DNA from: Peromyscus leucopus
Taxonomy: Eukaryota > Chordata > Mammalia > Rodentia > Cricetidae
Direction of reading: 5' to 3'
Assembly: GCF_004664715.2 (NCBI RefSeq)
Contig: NC_051079.1
Span: 60,380,660-60,444,659 of the forward strand
DNA: 64,000 nucleotides
Numbering within the stretch: the first letter of the stretch is position 1; every line of letters begins with the position of its first letter. The notes beneath the pieces are model-generated. The model did not search any database. It was not told the origin of the DNA and worked only from the letters and a program-made list of their open reading frames with translations. Shown here piece after piece: positions 21,593 to 30,150 of the stretch. The translations under genes and the position numbers were made by a program.

Positions 21593-21878
21593 CTCCTCTG
21601 TGGTTTGGAGCAATCACAGTCTGATAAATGTCTGTCTCTCGGAACCATGAACATTCTTCCCTAGAACAGAAAATCTTCACAACAATTTCTCCCCACCATT
21701 TGTCTTGCCAAACTTTTCCAAATTGACCTTTGCCGAAGTTTTCTTGTAACACGATGGTCCTGGCAATTCTTCTCTGAACCAGCAGCAGTAAACCCTTCAT
21801 CCCAGGTAGCAGCATCACAGCAGTCACCAACACTATGAGAAGGAGCTGGCAACGTGGAGCAGTAGCCACTGCTTCCAT
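21543..21878 (-). pseudogene. TGFBR1-like: Captured, rearranged TGFBR1 (ALK5) cDNA fragment forming a 111-codon chimeric frame
   Basis: The frame starts MEAVATAPR with a hydrophobic signal-peptide core ([15 protein letters not shown], residues 12-26), as in TGFBR1 exon 1. At residue 29 it jumps to the segment that follows the GS box ([15 protein letters not shown], residues 32-46), then the kinase P-loop as GKGQFGKVW (49-57), the VAIK-type lysine in IVVKIF (one codon shorter than the receptor), [10 protein letters not shown] and DIYQTV (to about 86). It then jumps to IAPNHR, which in the receptor lies near the end of the activation segment, and runs into a Lys-rich tail from the A tract. The ligand-binding domain, transmembrane helix, catalytic loop and C-lobe are missing, so no kinase or receptor activity is expected. 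The ATG context (gggaccatgg) and the preceding bases also resemble the receptor's 5' UTR. Similarity is by recollection of the TGFBR1 sequence; ALK4 fits less well. Whether the frame is translated is unknown. Confidence 0.87.
21560..21590 (-). repeat. A tract (31 nt) inside the provirus
   Basis: A pure A run on the minus strand joins the end of the TGFBR1-derived part to unrelated sequence and encodes the poly-lysine end of the chimeric frame. It may be an expanded 'aacaaaaagg' of the receptor mRNA or a trace of a polyadenylated RNA used during capture. Confidence 0.9.
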
Positions 21879-21930
21879 GGTCCCACCACTGTTTGTGGTT
21901 CAGTCCGGGCCAAAGCTTCTCCCAAGCCTC

Positions 21931-22012
21931 CTAGGCCGGCCTCAAACTCGGGATCTTCCTGCCTCTGTCTCCTTCAGCAAATCCTACCGGTGTGTGCCAC
22001 CACAACCACCTG
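21931..22012 (-). repeat. B1-derived piece in the proviral leader
   Basis: On the minus strand 'ggtggcacacaccggtaggatttgctgaagg' and 'cagaggcaggaagatcccgagtttgaggccggcc' follow the body of a B1 SINE. It lies between the primer-binding site and the captured segment, so it is part of the element rather than a later insertion (no duplication or A tail visible). Confidence 0.65.
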
Positions 22013-22079
22013 AGTGTAGCTTGGGCCTGAGCTGGGGCTCACAAGGCCACAGGCAAACAGCTTTTTCATGAATTCGTAA

Positions 22080-22097
22080 CACGAACGTTGGGCGCCA
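22080..22097 (-). promoter_or_regulatory. Primer-binding site, tRNA-Lys type
   Basis: Two bases inside the 5' LTR end, the minus strand reads TGGCGCCCAACGTTCGTG. The first 13 bases agree with the complement of the 3' end of tRNA-Lys(1,2); the last five do not. Lysine primers are typical of betaretrovirus-like class II elements. Confidence 0.85.
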
Positions 22098-22099
22098 GA

Positions 22100-22642
22100 T
22101 GTAGTAGGAATCTTAAAAGTTCTTATTAACAAAATCAAACCTGAGGCGAGTTATTGGGGTCCATGCTGGTAGATCAGAGAGACAGAACAAACCACAGCTA
22201 TCTCACCTCTCCAGATCCTCAGCTGGTCTTGTCTCCTCAGACTAGAGGCCTCTGAGTCCTCATCCGAATGGGTCCCAGCTGAACTGTGTTGCTCCAAAGC
22301 CTGAATGCTTAACCAGCCACATGCTTAACCAGCCAAAAGCCTAACCAGCCAAATGCCTCTAGTTTCTGGTCCTTACGCCTTATATATCTTTGCTTTCTAC
22401 CACCACTCCCTGGGATTAAAGGCTGGCTTTCTGGGATTAAAGGCGTGTGTCACCATGCTTGGCTATTTCCAATGTGGCCTTGAACTCACAGAGATCCAGA
22501 GGGATTTCTGTCTCTGGAATGCTAGGATTAAAGGTGTGAGTGCCACCATTTTCTAGCCTTTGTATCTAGTGGCTGTCTGTTCTCTGACCCCAGATAAATT
22601 TATTAGAGTACACAATATTTTGGGGAACACAATACCACCACA
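22100..22642 (-). mobile_element. 5' LTR of the provirus
   Basis: 543 bp, the same as the 3' LTR except for one substitution (a/g in 'attaaaggctgg') and a 2-bp gt insertion in 'ggcgtgtgtcacc', by direct reading. The TATA-like box is at about 22378-22388. It would drive the RNA containing the TGFBR1-derived frame. Confidence 0.92.
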
Positions 22643-22648
22643 AACAGC
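22643..22648. repeat. Target-site duplication of provirus, right copy
   Basis: The hexamer aacagc repeats 20218-20223 exactly. Confidence 0.9.
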
Positions 22649-23371
22649 TTGTTTCTTGAACCTTTTACATGGAATGTCCAATATAAAAAAATCTGAATAT
22701 TTTGGAGTAGATCTGTTGTATGTATATTACATTTCACTAGCATGTTATAAGAATCATAAATCACTAGCAATCTTTCTTTGTTAGGTTTTAGAGGTGATAT
22801 GTATAAAAACATTTGGATGATCCAAACACTACAGTGATACAGTTGCTTACAACCATGATGCTAAGTATTATATCATCTACATATTCTTTACACTTACTCA
22901 TATACTGCACTTATTTCCTTACTACATCAGAGATTTTCTTTCTACATCTTTAAATTTATCTTAGAAGGAAGGAGATATCTGAATTCAATAAGAACTTTCT
23001 CAATACTTAGACTCTAAATAAGAACTTTCTCAATACTTAGACTCTTGTTTTTTTTAAATAGGACATTTTATAAAACCATGACAATAACTTAAAGCCAAAA
23101 TTTTAAAAAATTGCTATCAGCATTGCCATATAAAAGTGCCTCTCTAGCCAAGAGTTCACTATAGGTGTAGTCCTCCTGCACATGTGGCTTGTTACCATTA
23201 AAACTTGGGTATCAAAGCATTTTCCCATACCCTCTGCCATCTTCTAAGGGAGAAGAAAGAAGAGAGGGGAAGAGGGAAGAATATGAGAGCTATAAAATAA
23301 GTGAAAAATATAATTCAGTTATAGTGACTACAGAGAACCTTAAATTATGTGAAACTCTGATTCCTCTCAAA

Positions 23372-23374
<3 letters not shown>
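22649..23374. other. Unannotated, with a 30-bp tandem duplication
   Basis: A perfect two-copy direct repeat of period 30 lies at 22987-23045 (unit begins aataagaactttctc and ends cttagactct). No gene. Confidence 0.6.

Positions 23375-23418
<44 letters not shown>
23375..23418. repeat. (CA)n microsatellite
   Basis: About 22 AC units without interruption. Confidence 0.97.
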
Positions 23419-23421
<3 letters not shown>

Positions 23422-24499
23422 TACCTATAACTTAGGAAATATAATAAATTAGAGTAAGCAAAAATAACTCATGATAACAAGTTCCTTTCCCATGGATTTT
23501 AATTTAATCAATATGAAAAATCAGGACCTTTCCAGTCGGAAGCAAACAAGGAAATTTTAACTTTTCAGGTTTCCTGGCAATCCCATCTCTTGCTGCCTCT
23601 TTTGTATTTTCCTTCCCCAAGCTAGTTCATCAAATCACTCTCAGATGTTCCACTGGAAACATTTCTCTCCATGCATCCTTTGTAGATCAGTCATTGTTGC
23701 TGATAACAATACTAACAAGGAGACTTTTCTATAAGCCAGATTTTTATATATTATTAAGGTATCAGATAAAGAAAAGCATGGCCACAAGTCTGACAGTTTC
23801 TAGGCATTTTATCTGGCATGTCTTTCATTATTAGCATTGCTTCTTTCTAAATAAAATGTCTACAGCATACCACAAAGTCTATTGTTTTCTACTTCTTAGC
23901 TTGGAGAATATACAACTTCATTAGCCAACTCCAAAAGCCCATCTGATCTTTACTAAAACCTTAAAAGCTTTCAACAAAGACTGATTGAATATTCCTATTC
24001 ATATAACAAGAACCTTTGTGTTCCTGTTACAAAAATCTATAAAATTTAGAGGCAATGGACTATGATTTTGATAGACACCCAGCAGGAGAGCCTGTTTGGG
24101 TCTCTGCTCCTGTCAGTCTGCTCTGCTCTACTTGGAAGCTGTGTCCATACACCTGTCCTGACCCTATTTCATCTCGTGTGCAAGACACATGCAAACACAG
24201 CATAGCAATGAGGCTAAAGCTGCAAACTGATATACAGTGTTATTTGCTGACATTGTCTAAATATGGCTTGAAGGTTGGAAAGGGCCTTAAATATCATCTA
24301 ATTCCAACTGTGTTCAGTGACCTTTGAGTATTTTACACCAAGCATATAGTTGAATTTTCCAACTAAAAAAAAACCAGATGGTTCTGTTTCAACGTAACTC
24401 CCACCGCTTTAAGGTAATTAAAACTAGTGTAGATCTATTTGCTTAGAGTTAAATGCAAAAGCAGGACTTGAGTAATGTTATTTTAGTATTATCTCGTTG
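23419..24499. other. No recognised feature
   Basis: No supported gene or repeat. A 90-codon frame at 24055-24327 has no recognisable domain. Confidence 0.4.
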
Positions 24500-24625
24500 A
24501 GTTTGAATTTGTGCATCATAAACCAGTTTCATGGTCATCATTTAACAGATGCTGAAATTGAGATTCAAACAGCATAGTGAGTTTTCCCAGGGTACAGGGG
24601 GCAGCTTAGCCAGGATCCCAAACAT
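24500..24625 (-). repeat. MIR-like relic
   Basis: 'catttaacagatgctgaaattgagattc' then 'cccagggtacagggggcagcttagccaggatccc' follow the reversed MIR core and flank. Confidence 0.6.
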
Positions 24626-24647
24626 CAAAGTGCATGCATTCCCATTT

Positions 24648-24722
24648 TCAATCCTCCTTCCCCACTCCTCCCTATCCTCCTCATTCCCTCTTCCTCCTCT
24701 TCTTCCTCCTTTTCATTTTTTG
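24648..24722. repeat. Pyrimidine-rich low-complexity tract
   Basis: Uninterrupted C/T-rich run of (TCC)n and (CTT)n type. Confidence 0.85.
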
Positions 24723-24949
24723 AAACTGATTCTCTCTTCAAGTCTACTATAAAAATTCTTAATAGAAAAATTTCCTAAGAATGTTGAAATTTTCTCACTA
24801 TCCTCCTCTTAACGTGTTTCTGTCCCTATAATATATTTCTCTATTGACATATAATATTACACAACACAAGTTCTTAGTCATCTCTTCAGCACAGAGCAGA
24901 GGTGCACTTAACTGATTTTACTTGTAACGAGTCTTTCTCTGTCTAGTGA

Positions 24950-25264
24950 GCCAGCTTCCAAATAGTGACATGGAGACTTATTGATTATAAAAGCTTGCCT
25001 TAACTTAGGCTTGTTTTAAACTAGCTCTTATAACTTAAATTAACCCATTTCTATTAATCTACATTCTGTCAAATACCATCCATTCTGCTTCCTCCATATC
25101 TCCTCCTGACTCTCTCATGTGCTTCAATTCCTCCTCCTTCTCCTCCTTTCTCTCACTGCCCAGAAGTTCCACCTGTACCTCCTGCCTAGCTATTGGCTGT
25201 TCAGCTTTTTATTACACCAGTCACAGCAATTTACCTTCACACAGTGTACAAATATCCCACAACA
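24950..25264 (-). mobile_element. Solo-LTR-like element, related to family 1
   Basis: On the minus strand it begins TGTTGTGGGATATTTGTACAC at 25264, has 'ctgtgactggtgtaataaaaagctgaacagccaatagc', a purine-rich block, 'taatttaagttataagagctag' and ends 'ccatgtcactatttggaagctgg'. Same plan as the copies at 3079 and 25319 but clearly more diverged and shorter. Confidence 0.6.
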
Positions 25265-25318
25265 TTTATTGATGGTAGTGTCTTATGTTTTACCAACAAT
25301 ATTTTAACATATATGTTG

Positions 25319-25830
25319 TTTAGCAGGCTTTCTTTTGGGCTACCAACCAGCTCCCAAATTATGACACAGAGACTTATTATTAGCTATGAATGCTCAGATT
25401 TTTCTTATGCTTACCCTAACTAGTTCTTATAACTTATTTTAACCTGTATCTCTTCATCTACATTTTGCTTCAGGCCTTTTTACGTTTCTTTCCTTCTGTA
25501 TATCTTACTCCATGTCTGACTGGCTTGTGGCTGCCTGGCTGGCTGGTCCCAGGCATCTCCTTCTCTTTCTTCCTCCTCTTATTCTTTCTTTTCCTCTTAC
25601 TTGTTCTCTTTGCCCACCAGCCCTACCTATCCCTGTACTGCCTAGCTATTGGCCATTCAGTTTTTTATTAAACCAATCAGGTGCCTTAGGCAGGCAAAGT
25701 AAAACAGCAACACATCTTCATATAATTAAATGAATGCAATATAAACAAATGTAACACATCTTGGTCTAGTTAAATGAATTTAGCATAAACAAATGCAACA
25801 CAACTTTACATAAAGTATTATTCCCCAACA
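25319..25830 (-). mobile_element. Solo-LTR-like rodent ERV element (family 1)
   Basis: Same element as at 3079-3612 and 36732-37312: minus strand starts TGTTGGGGAATAATA and has repeated 'gatgtgttac / gcattcattta' modules, 'cctgattggtttaataaaaaactgaatggccaatagc', and the end 'gggagctggttggtagcccaaaag'. The hexamer atgttg occurs both at 25313-25318 and 25831-25836, a plausible 6-bp target-site duplication. Confidence 0.65.
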
Positions 25831-25917
25831 ATGTTGAGAGTATTTAAAAAGCCTATCAATCACTTAAAGCATGTAAGAAACTATTGAAAGAAGTTGTCAT
25901 CAAAATACCAAACAAGG

Positions 25918-26100
25918 AACTGAGCCTGGTGGTTTTTTTTCTTGTTGTTGTTGTTGCCGTTTTTTGTTTGTTTTTTATTTTTGTTTGTTTGTTGTAATCT
26001 CAGCACTTAGGGAGATAAAGGAGAAGCAGGAGTCCAGGGTCATTCTCAATTACATAGGTTGTTCAAAGCCAGCCAGATTTACATGAGACCTTGTAAAAAG
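25918..26100 (+). repeat. Old B1-like SINE interrupted by T/TG-rich sequence
   Basis: 'gagcctggtgg' then a T/TTG-rich block (25931-25994), then 'gtaatctcagcacttagggagataaagg', 'caggagtccagggtcatt', 'gccagccagatttacatgagacc'. This is the B1/7SL order in a diverged copy. Confidence 0.6.
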
Positions 26101-26206
26101 AAAGAAGGAAGGAAGGAAGGAAAGAAATGAGGAAGGGATGGGGAGAGGGAGAGGAAAGAAGGAAAAAAAGGAAGGAAGGAAGGAAGAAAAGAGGGAGGAA
26201 GGAAGA
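26098..26206. repeat. (GGAA)n-rich purine tract
   Basis: Imperfect aagg/gaaa units continuing the A-rich tail of the B1-like element. Confidence 0.9.
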
Positions 26207-26879
26207 TGCTCAAGAGGTATAATGTGATTCATTGCCTTTCTCCTGACTTCAGTCTAACGTGTGTTCACTGGGTTGTACTACTAAAAAGAGCTAAGCCATC
26301 ATTATGAAATAAAATTGGCTCTCCTGGTCTGCACTCCCTGCATCCTTTCCTCATGAGAGCATAATACCATAAAGCATCCACTTGCTTTTTGGTAGGATGT
26401 TATCTTTTGTAGGGAGTGGTGTCAGGTCTGTTTTAATTAGCTGTGGATCCTACAGTTGTCATTGTTTAGCTTTATGTACTCATTAATCAAGATCTGTAGA
26501 GCTGGTTTAAATGTGCTCCATGACTCCATAGTTGATAAATAGCAACAAAGGTCAATGCAGAGCTGAAATCTTAGAGCTAAGTGGGTAGTTTTGTACATTT
26601 TCTTTATTTGACACATGAAAAGATATTCCATTGTCTTCTAGTCTACATTATTTTCACAGGAACTCTTCCAACCTTCTTAACTTTGCTTTTTAAAATACCT
26701 TAGTTCAAGGATTGCCAGGATTTTTCTCAAAATTGCAGATAATAAATAATTTAAGTTTCTTATGATTAAGGGGGATATTATACAGACATTTTTGTAACAG
26801 TATTTTTTAAATGTAAAAATCATTAATCATGAATTTCACAAGGTCAGTTATGAACCTAGCTGATGTCAAAAATTCTTTA
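26207..26879. other. No recognised feature
   Basis: No supported gene or repeat. Confidence 0.4.
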
Positions 26880-27600
26880 ACCCTTATAATTTTTATTGTT
26901 ATTTTCTTCCCCATTCTTTCTTCCATCTTCATAGACTGATTTCCCATTTGGTAAATGGTCTTTAACTGACCTGTAGATGTTGGACCCTCTGTTAAGCAAC
27001 TTGAATATTTTTTTCTTTCTGTCCTTGTATTTTAGTATGGTTACTTTCTACAAGAATGACACATTCACTGATCTTGTTTCTGTGTTTCTCAGTTCAATAT
27101 TGTCTATTAAATAAAATCTTTGCATCTTATGTTTTCATGTCTTGTACTAACACTTGATTCCTTTGTCTACTTCCATTTCTCCACTGAAATTTCCCATACG
27201 TTCATACAAATAGGTCAATGGTGTTACTAGGTATTTATAATATATATGACAATCATCTTAAAGCTCTTGACAGATAATTCAAACATCAGGGTCTTCTGAC
27301 ATTTTGCTTCTGTTTATTGTTTTATAGTAGACATTATAGTGGTCTCAGTTTGCCTGTTTCTTTGTCTTCTAGATGCTATTAACTTATGTAAGCCAAACAC
27401 TGTACAAACAACAGTAGGAACATTTAGGATATTTACCCAGGGGAATCACACAACTTCTTTTAGACCATCAATTTACTGGAGCAGAAACAATCCTGTGTTT
27501 ACTGAGCCTAAGGTTTGGGGCTTCATCGAAGCTTTAGGAAGACGCTGTACACCACAGGACTTCAGTGTTCTATGGAAGGGATAAAACTTTCCATTAGTAA
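26880..27600 (-). mobile_element. Ancient L1 (L1M-like) 3' UTR
   Basis: The T-rich plus strand reads as a reversed ancient L1 3' UTR: 'aaagctcttgacagataattcaaacatcagggtcttctgac', 'tgcttctgtttattgttttatag', 'gtttgcctgtttctttgtcttctag'. Highly decayed, with loose edges that may extend to about 27890. Confidence 0.55.
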
Positions 27601-27905
27601 AGTTTTGGATGTGAACCTCATCAAAATTCTAGAAATATTTTTTATCAACTATGAGAAGTCATTCTTAGCTTTATAGCGCAACAGTTACCTTTTTCAGTGA
27701 CTGGGGAATTCTTCCTCTGCAACCCTGCACTTGATTTTCAATGCACTGGGGAAAATGTCTGCACTCTGTTCATCTACCTATTTTCTTTTCCTTCAGTAAA
27801 AGTATTAATGTATCTCAAATGGTTCTTTCTTCACCCTTCTGCTTATTCCAGGATCTCTAGTTCATTTAGTTAGGTTTCTCCACCTTGAGCAATAGGATCC
27901 TGAGG

Positions 27906-28545
27906 GAATGATCTATTTTTTTTTTTTTTAGGGGAGTAATCTAACATTTTTTATTTTTATTTTTTTCTTTTATTTTACAATACTATTCAGTTCTACATAA
28001 CAGCCACAGATTCCCTTGTTCTCCCCCTTCCTGCCCCCTCGCCTTCCCCAGCCCACCCCCCATTCCTACCACCTCCAGATCAAGGCCACCCCCGAGGATT
28101 GAGATCGACCTGATAGAATCAGTCCAGGCAGGTCCAGTCCCCTCCTCCCAGACTGAGCCAAGCGTCCCTGCATAAGCCCCAGGTTTCAAACAGCCAACTC
28201 ATGCAATGAGCACAGGACCTGGTCCACTGCCTAGATGCCTCCCAAACAGATCAAGCCAATCAACTGTCTCACCTATTCAGAGGGCCTGATCCAGTTGGGG
28301 GCCCCTCAGCCTTTGGTTCATAGTTCATGTGTTTCCATTCCTTTGGCTGTTTGTCCCTGTGCTTTATCCAACCTTGGTTTCAACAATTCTCACTCATATA
28401 AACCCTCCTCTTTCTCCCTAATTAGACTCCCAGCGCTCCACCTGGGGGCCTAGCTATGGATGTCTGCATCCAGATTCCTCACTCCTAGGATGGGGTTTCT
28501 GGCACAACTATTAGGGTGTTTGGCCATCCTACCACCAGACCTTAC
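27906..28545 (-). mobile_element. L1 3' UTR, 3' half of a twin-primed L1 insertion
   Basis: Minus-strand L1 3' UTR ending in a T/A-rich tail (27915-27975 on the plus strand). It includes the G-rich (minus strand) polypurine block at about 28020-28100, 'ctgcctggactgattctatcagg', and continues to about 28545. It shares this 3' UTR with the copy at 57987-58392. It is joined head-to-head with an oppositely oriented ORF2 piece. Confidence 0.88.
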
Positions 28546-29003
28546 GCCTGTCAGAATGGCTCAGATCAAAAACACTGAGGACACTTTATGCTGGAGAGGA
28601 TGTGGAACTAGGGGAACTCTCCTCCACTGCTGGTGGGAATGAAAGCTTGTACAACCACTTTGGAAATCAATATGGCGCTTTCTTAGAAAATTGGGAATCA
28701 ATCTCCCCCAAGATCCAGCTATACCACTCTTGGGCATATACCCAAGAAATGCTCAATCATACCACAAGAGCACTTGCTCAGCTATGTTTATATCAGCATT
28801 GTTTGTAATAGCCAAAACCTGGAAACAACCTAGATGCCCTTCAACTGAAGAATGGATAAATAAATTGTGGCACATATACACAATGGAATACTACTCAGCA
28901 GAGAAAAACAATGACATCATGAGGTTTGTAGGCAAATGGATGGATCTAGAAAAAAACGTCCTGAGTGAGGTAACCCAGACTCAGAAAGGAAGGATCTATC
29001 TTT
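28546..29003 (+). mobile_element. L1 ORF2 3' end, inverted 5' half of the same insertion
   Basis: Plus-strand ORF2 C-terminal segment: 'gcctgtcagaatggct', 'gctggagaggatgtgga', 'ctgctggtgggaatg', 'ccagctataccactcttgggcatatacccaa', 'atggaatactactcagc', to 'acccagactcagaaag' at 28988. Frames are interrupted. The opposite orientation of the two halves is the signature of twin priming. An imperfect duplication (gaatgatctattt at 27906 / gaaggatctatcttt at 28989) may mark the target site. Confidence 0.85.
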
Positions 29004-29209
29004 GTCCCTGGCTTTGATGTAGCACTGTTTTATAGCCATAAAAACATACTTACTTTGGAATAGGGCTAAGAGAGATTTTGCTCAGCTCTCCCTCATTTTG
29101 CTTAGTCACTGATTTGCACCCAGAAAGACCCATTTTGTCACTGGGATGTTCTCACCCCCCTTGATAAAGGAATTTAACCTTACTTTTTAAATTCTTTGAA
29201 TATTTTTAG
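29004..29209. other. No recognised feature
   Basis: Short plain interval. Confidence 0.4.
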
Positions 29210-29415
29210 ATTTATTAATTTTATGTGTATACGTGCTTTTGCCTGCCTGTATGTGTGTACACTATGTGCATAGTATATACACTATGTTGTCATCAGAAGC
29301 CAGAAGAGCGAATCAGATCCCCTAGAACTGGAGTTACAGATGGTTGAGAGCCATGATGTGGACATTGGGAATTGAACCTAGGTCCTCTGCACCTGAGACA
29401 TCCCTCCAACCACCT
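29210..29415 (-). repeat. B2/B3-family SINE
   Basis: Reversed body: 'atcagaagccagaagagcgaatcagatcccctagaactggagttacagatggttgagagcc', 'tgggaattgaacctaggtcctctgc'. The tRNA-like head at about 29395-29415 is decayed. Confidence 0.85.
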
Positions 29416-29785
29416 TCCCATTTTCTTCTAATTCTTATATAGTTAATACTCTATGACTTTATTTTTACCAAGAAATAACTAGTGAAGGAAGAGCTAGGCC
29501 ACCTAAGTCATTCAAGTCAAGTATCTCAAAGTTACAAGATTAGAAATGAGAGTAAATGGTTATTCTTGTAAAAGTCCAAATCACTTCCTATTACTCAGCC
29601 ATGACTAAATCATGGCTACATGAGAATGAATCAGTACTAAAGGATTCCACCCAAAGTGATAAGATCACAGATCAGAAGTCCTTGCCCAGTCTCTCCCCAG
29701 TGTTTGACAGAACCCATACTCCTAGTAGTATATGCAATTTAAAAAAAGTCATTTGAAGTGAATACCCCCTCACCACAAAACTATA
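29416..29785. other. No recognised feature
   Basis: No supported feature. Confidence 0.4.
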
Positions 29786-30150
29786 TTAGTCAGTTATTAC
29801 CATAATTCTATTACCTAACAGGCAATCCTAAAACCTCAGTGTCCTAGAACATGAACAGTCATTTTTCATATTCCTGAGTCTGCCAGTGGGCCCTGGTGGC
29901 TTGGTTTCAGTTCTGGTTAGATCTGCATGTTCATTGTTAGGCCCAGTATAAAGGAGCCGCAGTAGCTAACTGAGGGATGGTCTCACGGCCACACTCTAAA
30001 GCCTCCAAAGAGCTGGACAGAAACGTTGAAGTTTCATAAAGCACTGGTTAAAAGCTGTCACTTTTGTATATGTCTCACTGGTCAAAGCAAATCACAAGTC
30101 ACCCCATCATGGAGCAAGTAGACAGTGTCCACTGAGGTCAAGTGGAGGGA
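29786..30150. repeat. Possible ancient mammalian interspersed repeat
   Basis: 'attagtcagttattaccataattctattacctaacaggcaatcctaaaacctcagtgtcctagaac' resembles the start of an old repeat with the 'aaaa.ctcagtggcttaaaac' motif. I cannot name the family with confidence. Confidence 0.3.

Larger units (their letters stand above)
20224..22642 (-). mobile_element. Non-autonomous class II endogenous retrovirus carrying a captured TGFBR1 segment
   Basis: Complete small provirus of 2419 bp. Order on the minus strand: 5' LTR (22642-22100), primer-binding site (22097-22080), leader with a B1-derived piece, captured TGFBR1 segment with ATG at 21878, A tract, unidentified short overlapping frames, an A/T-rich tract with four spaced palindromic repeats, polypurine tract (20780-20765), 3' LTR (20764-20224). 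The 6-bp duplication aacagc flanks it. No gag, protease, polymerase or recognisable env is present, so it must have been mobilised by proteins of a helper element. The LTRs differ by one substitution and one 2-bp indel by my reading, which indicates recent insertion. The Lys-type primer-binding site and 6-bp duplication support ERVK/class II. I do not know a named family with this content. Confidence 0.92.

Noticed and set aside
21543..21878. A resident exon of the TGFBR1 gene
   Set aside because: Non-adjacent parts of the receptor are fused without introns or splice sites, and the whole lies between paired LTRs with a target-site duplication.
26050..26232. Pro/Ser/Phe-rich minus frame
   Set aside because: Translation of a GGAA purine tract.
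29786..30150. Naming this stretch as a specific DNA transposon or LTR
   Set aside because: Only one motif is reminiscent of a known old repeat; left as an unassigned low-confidence repeat.
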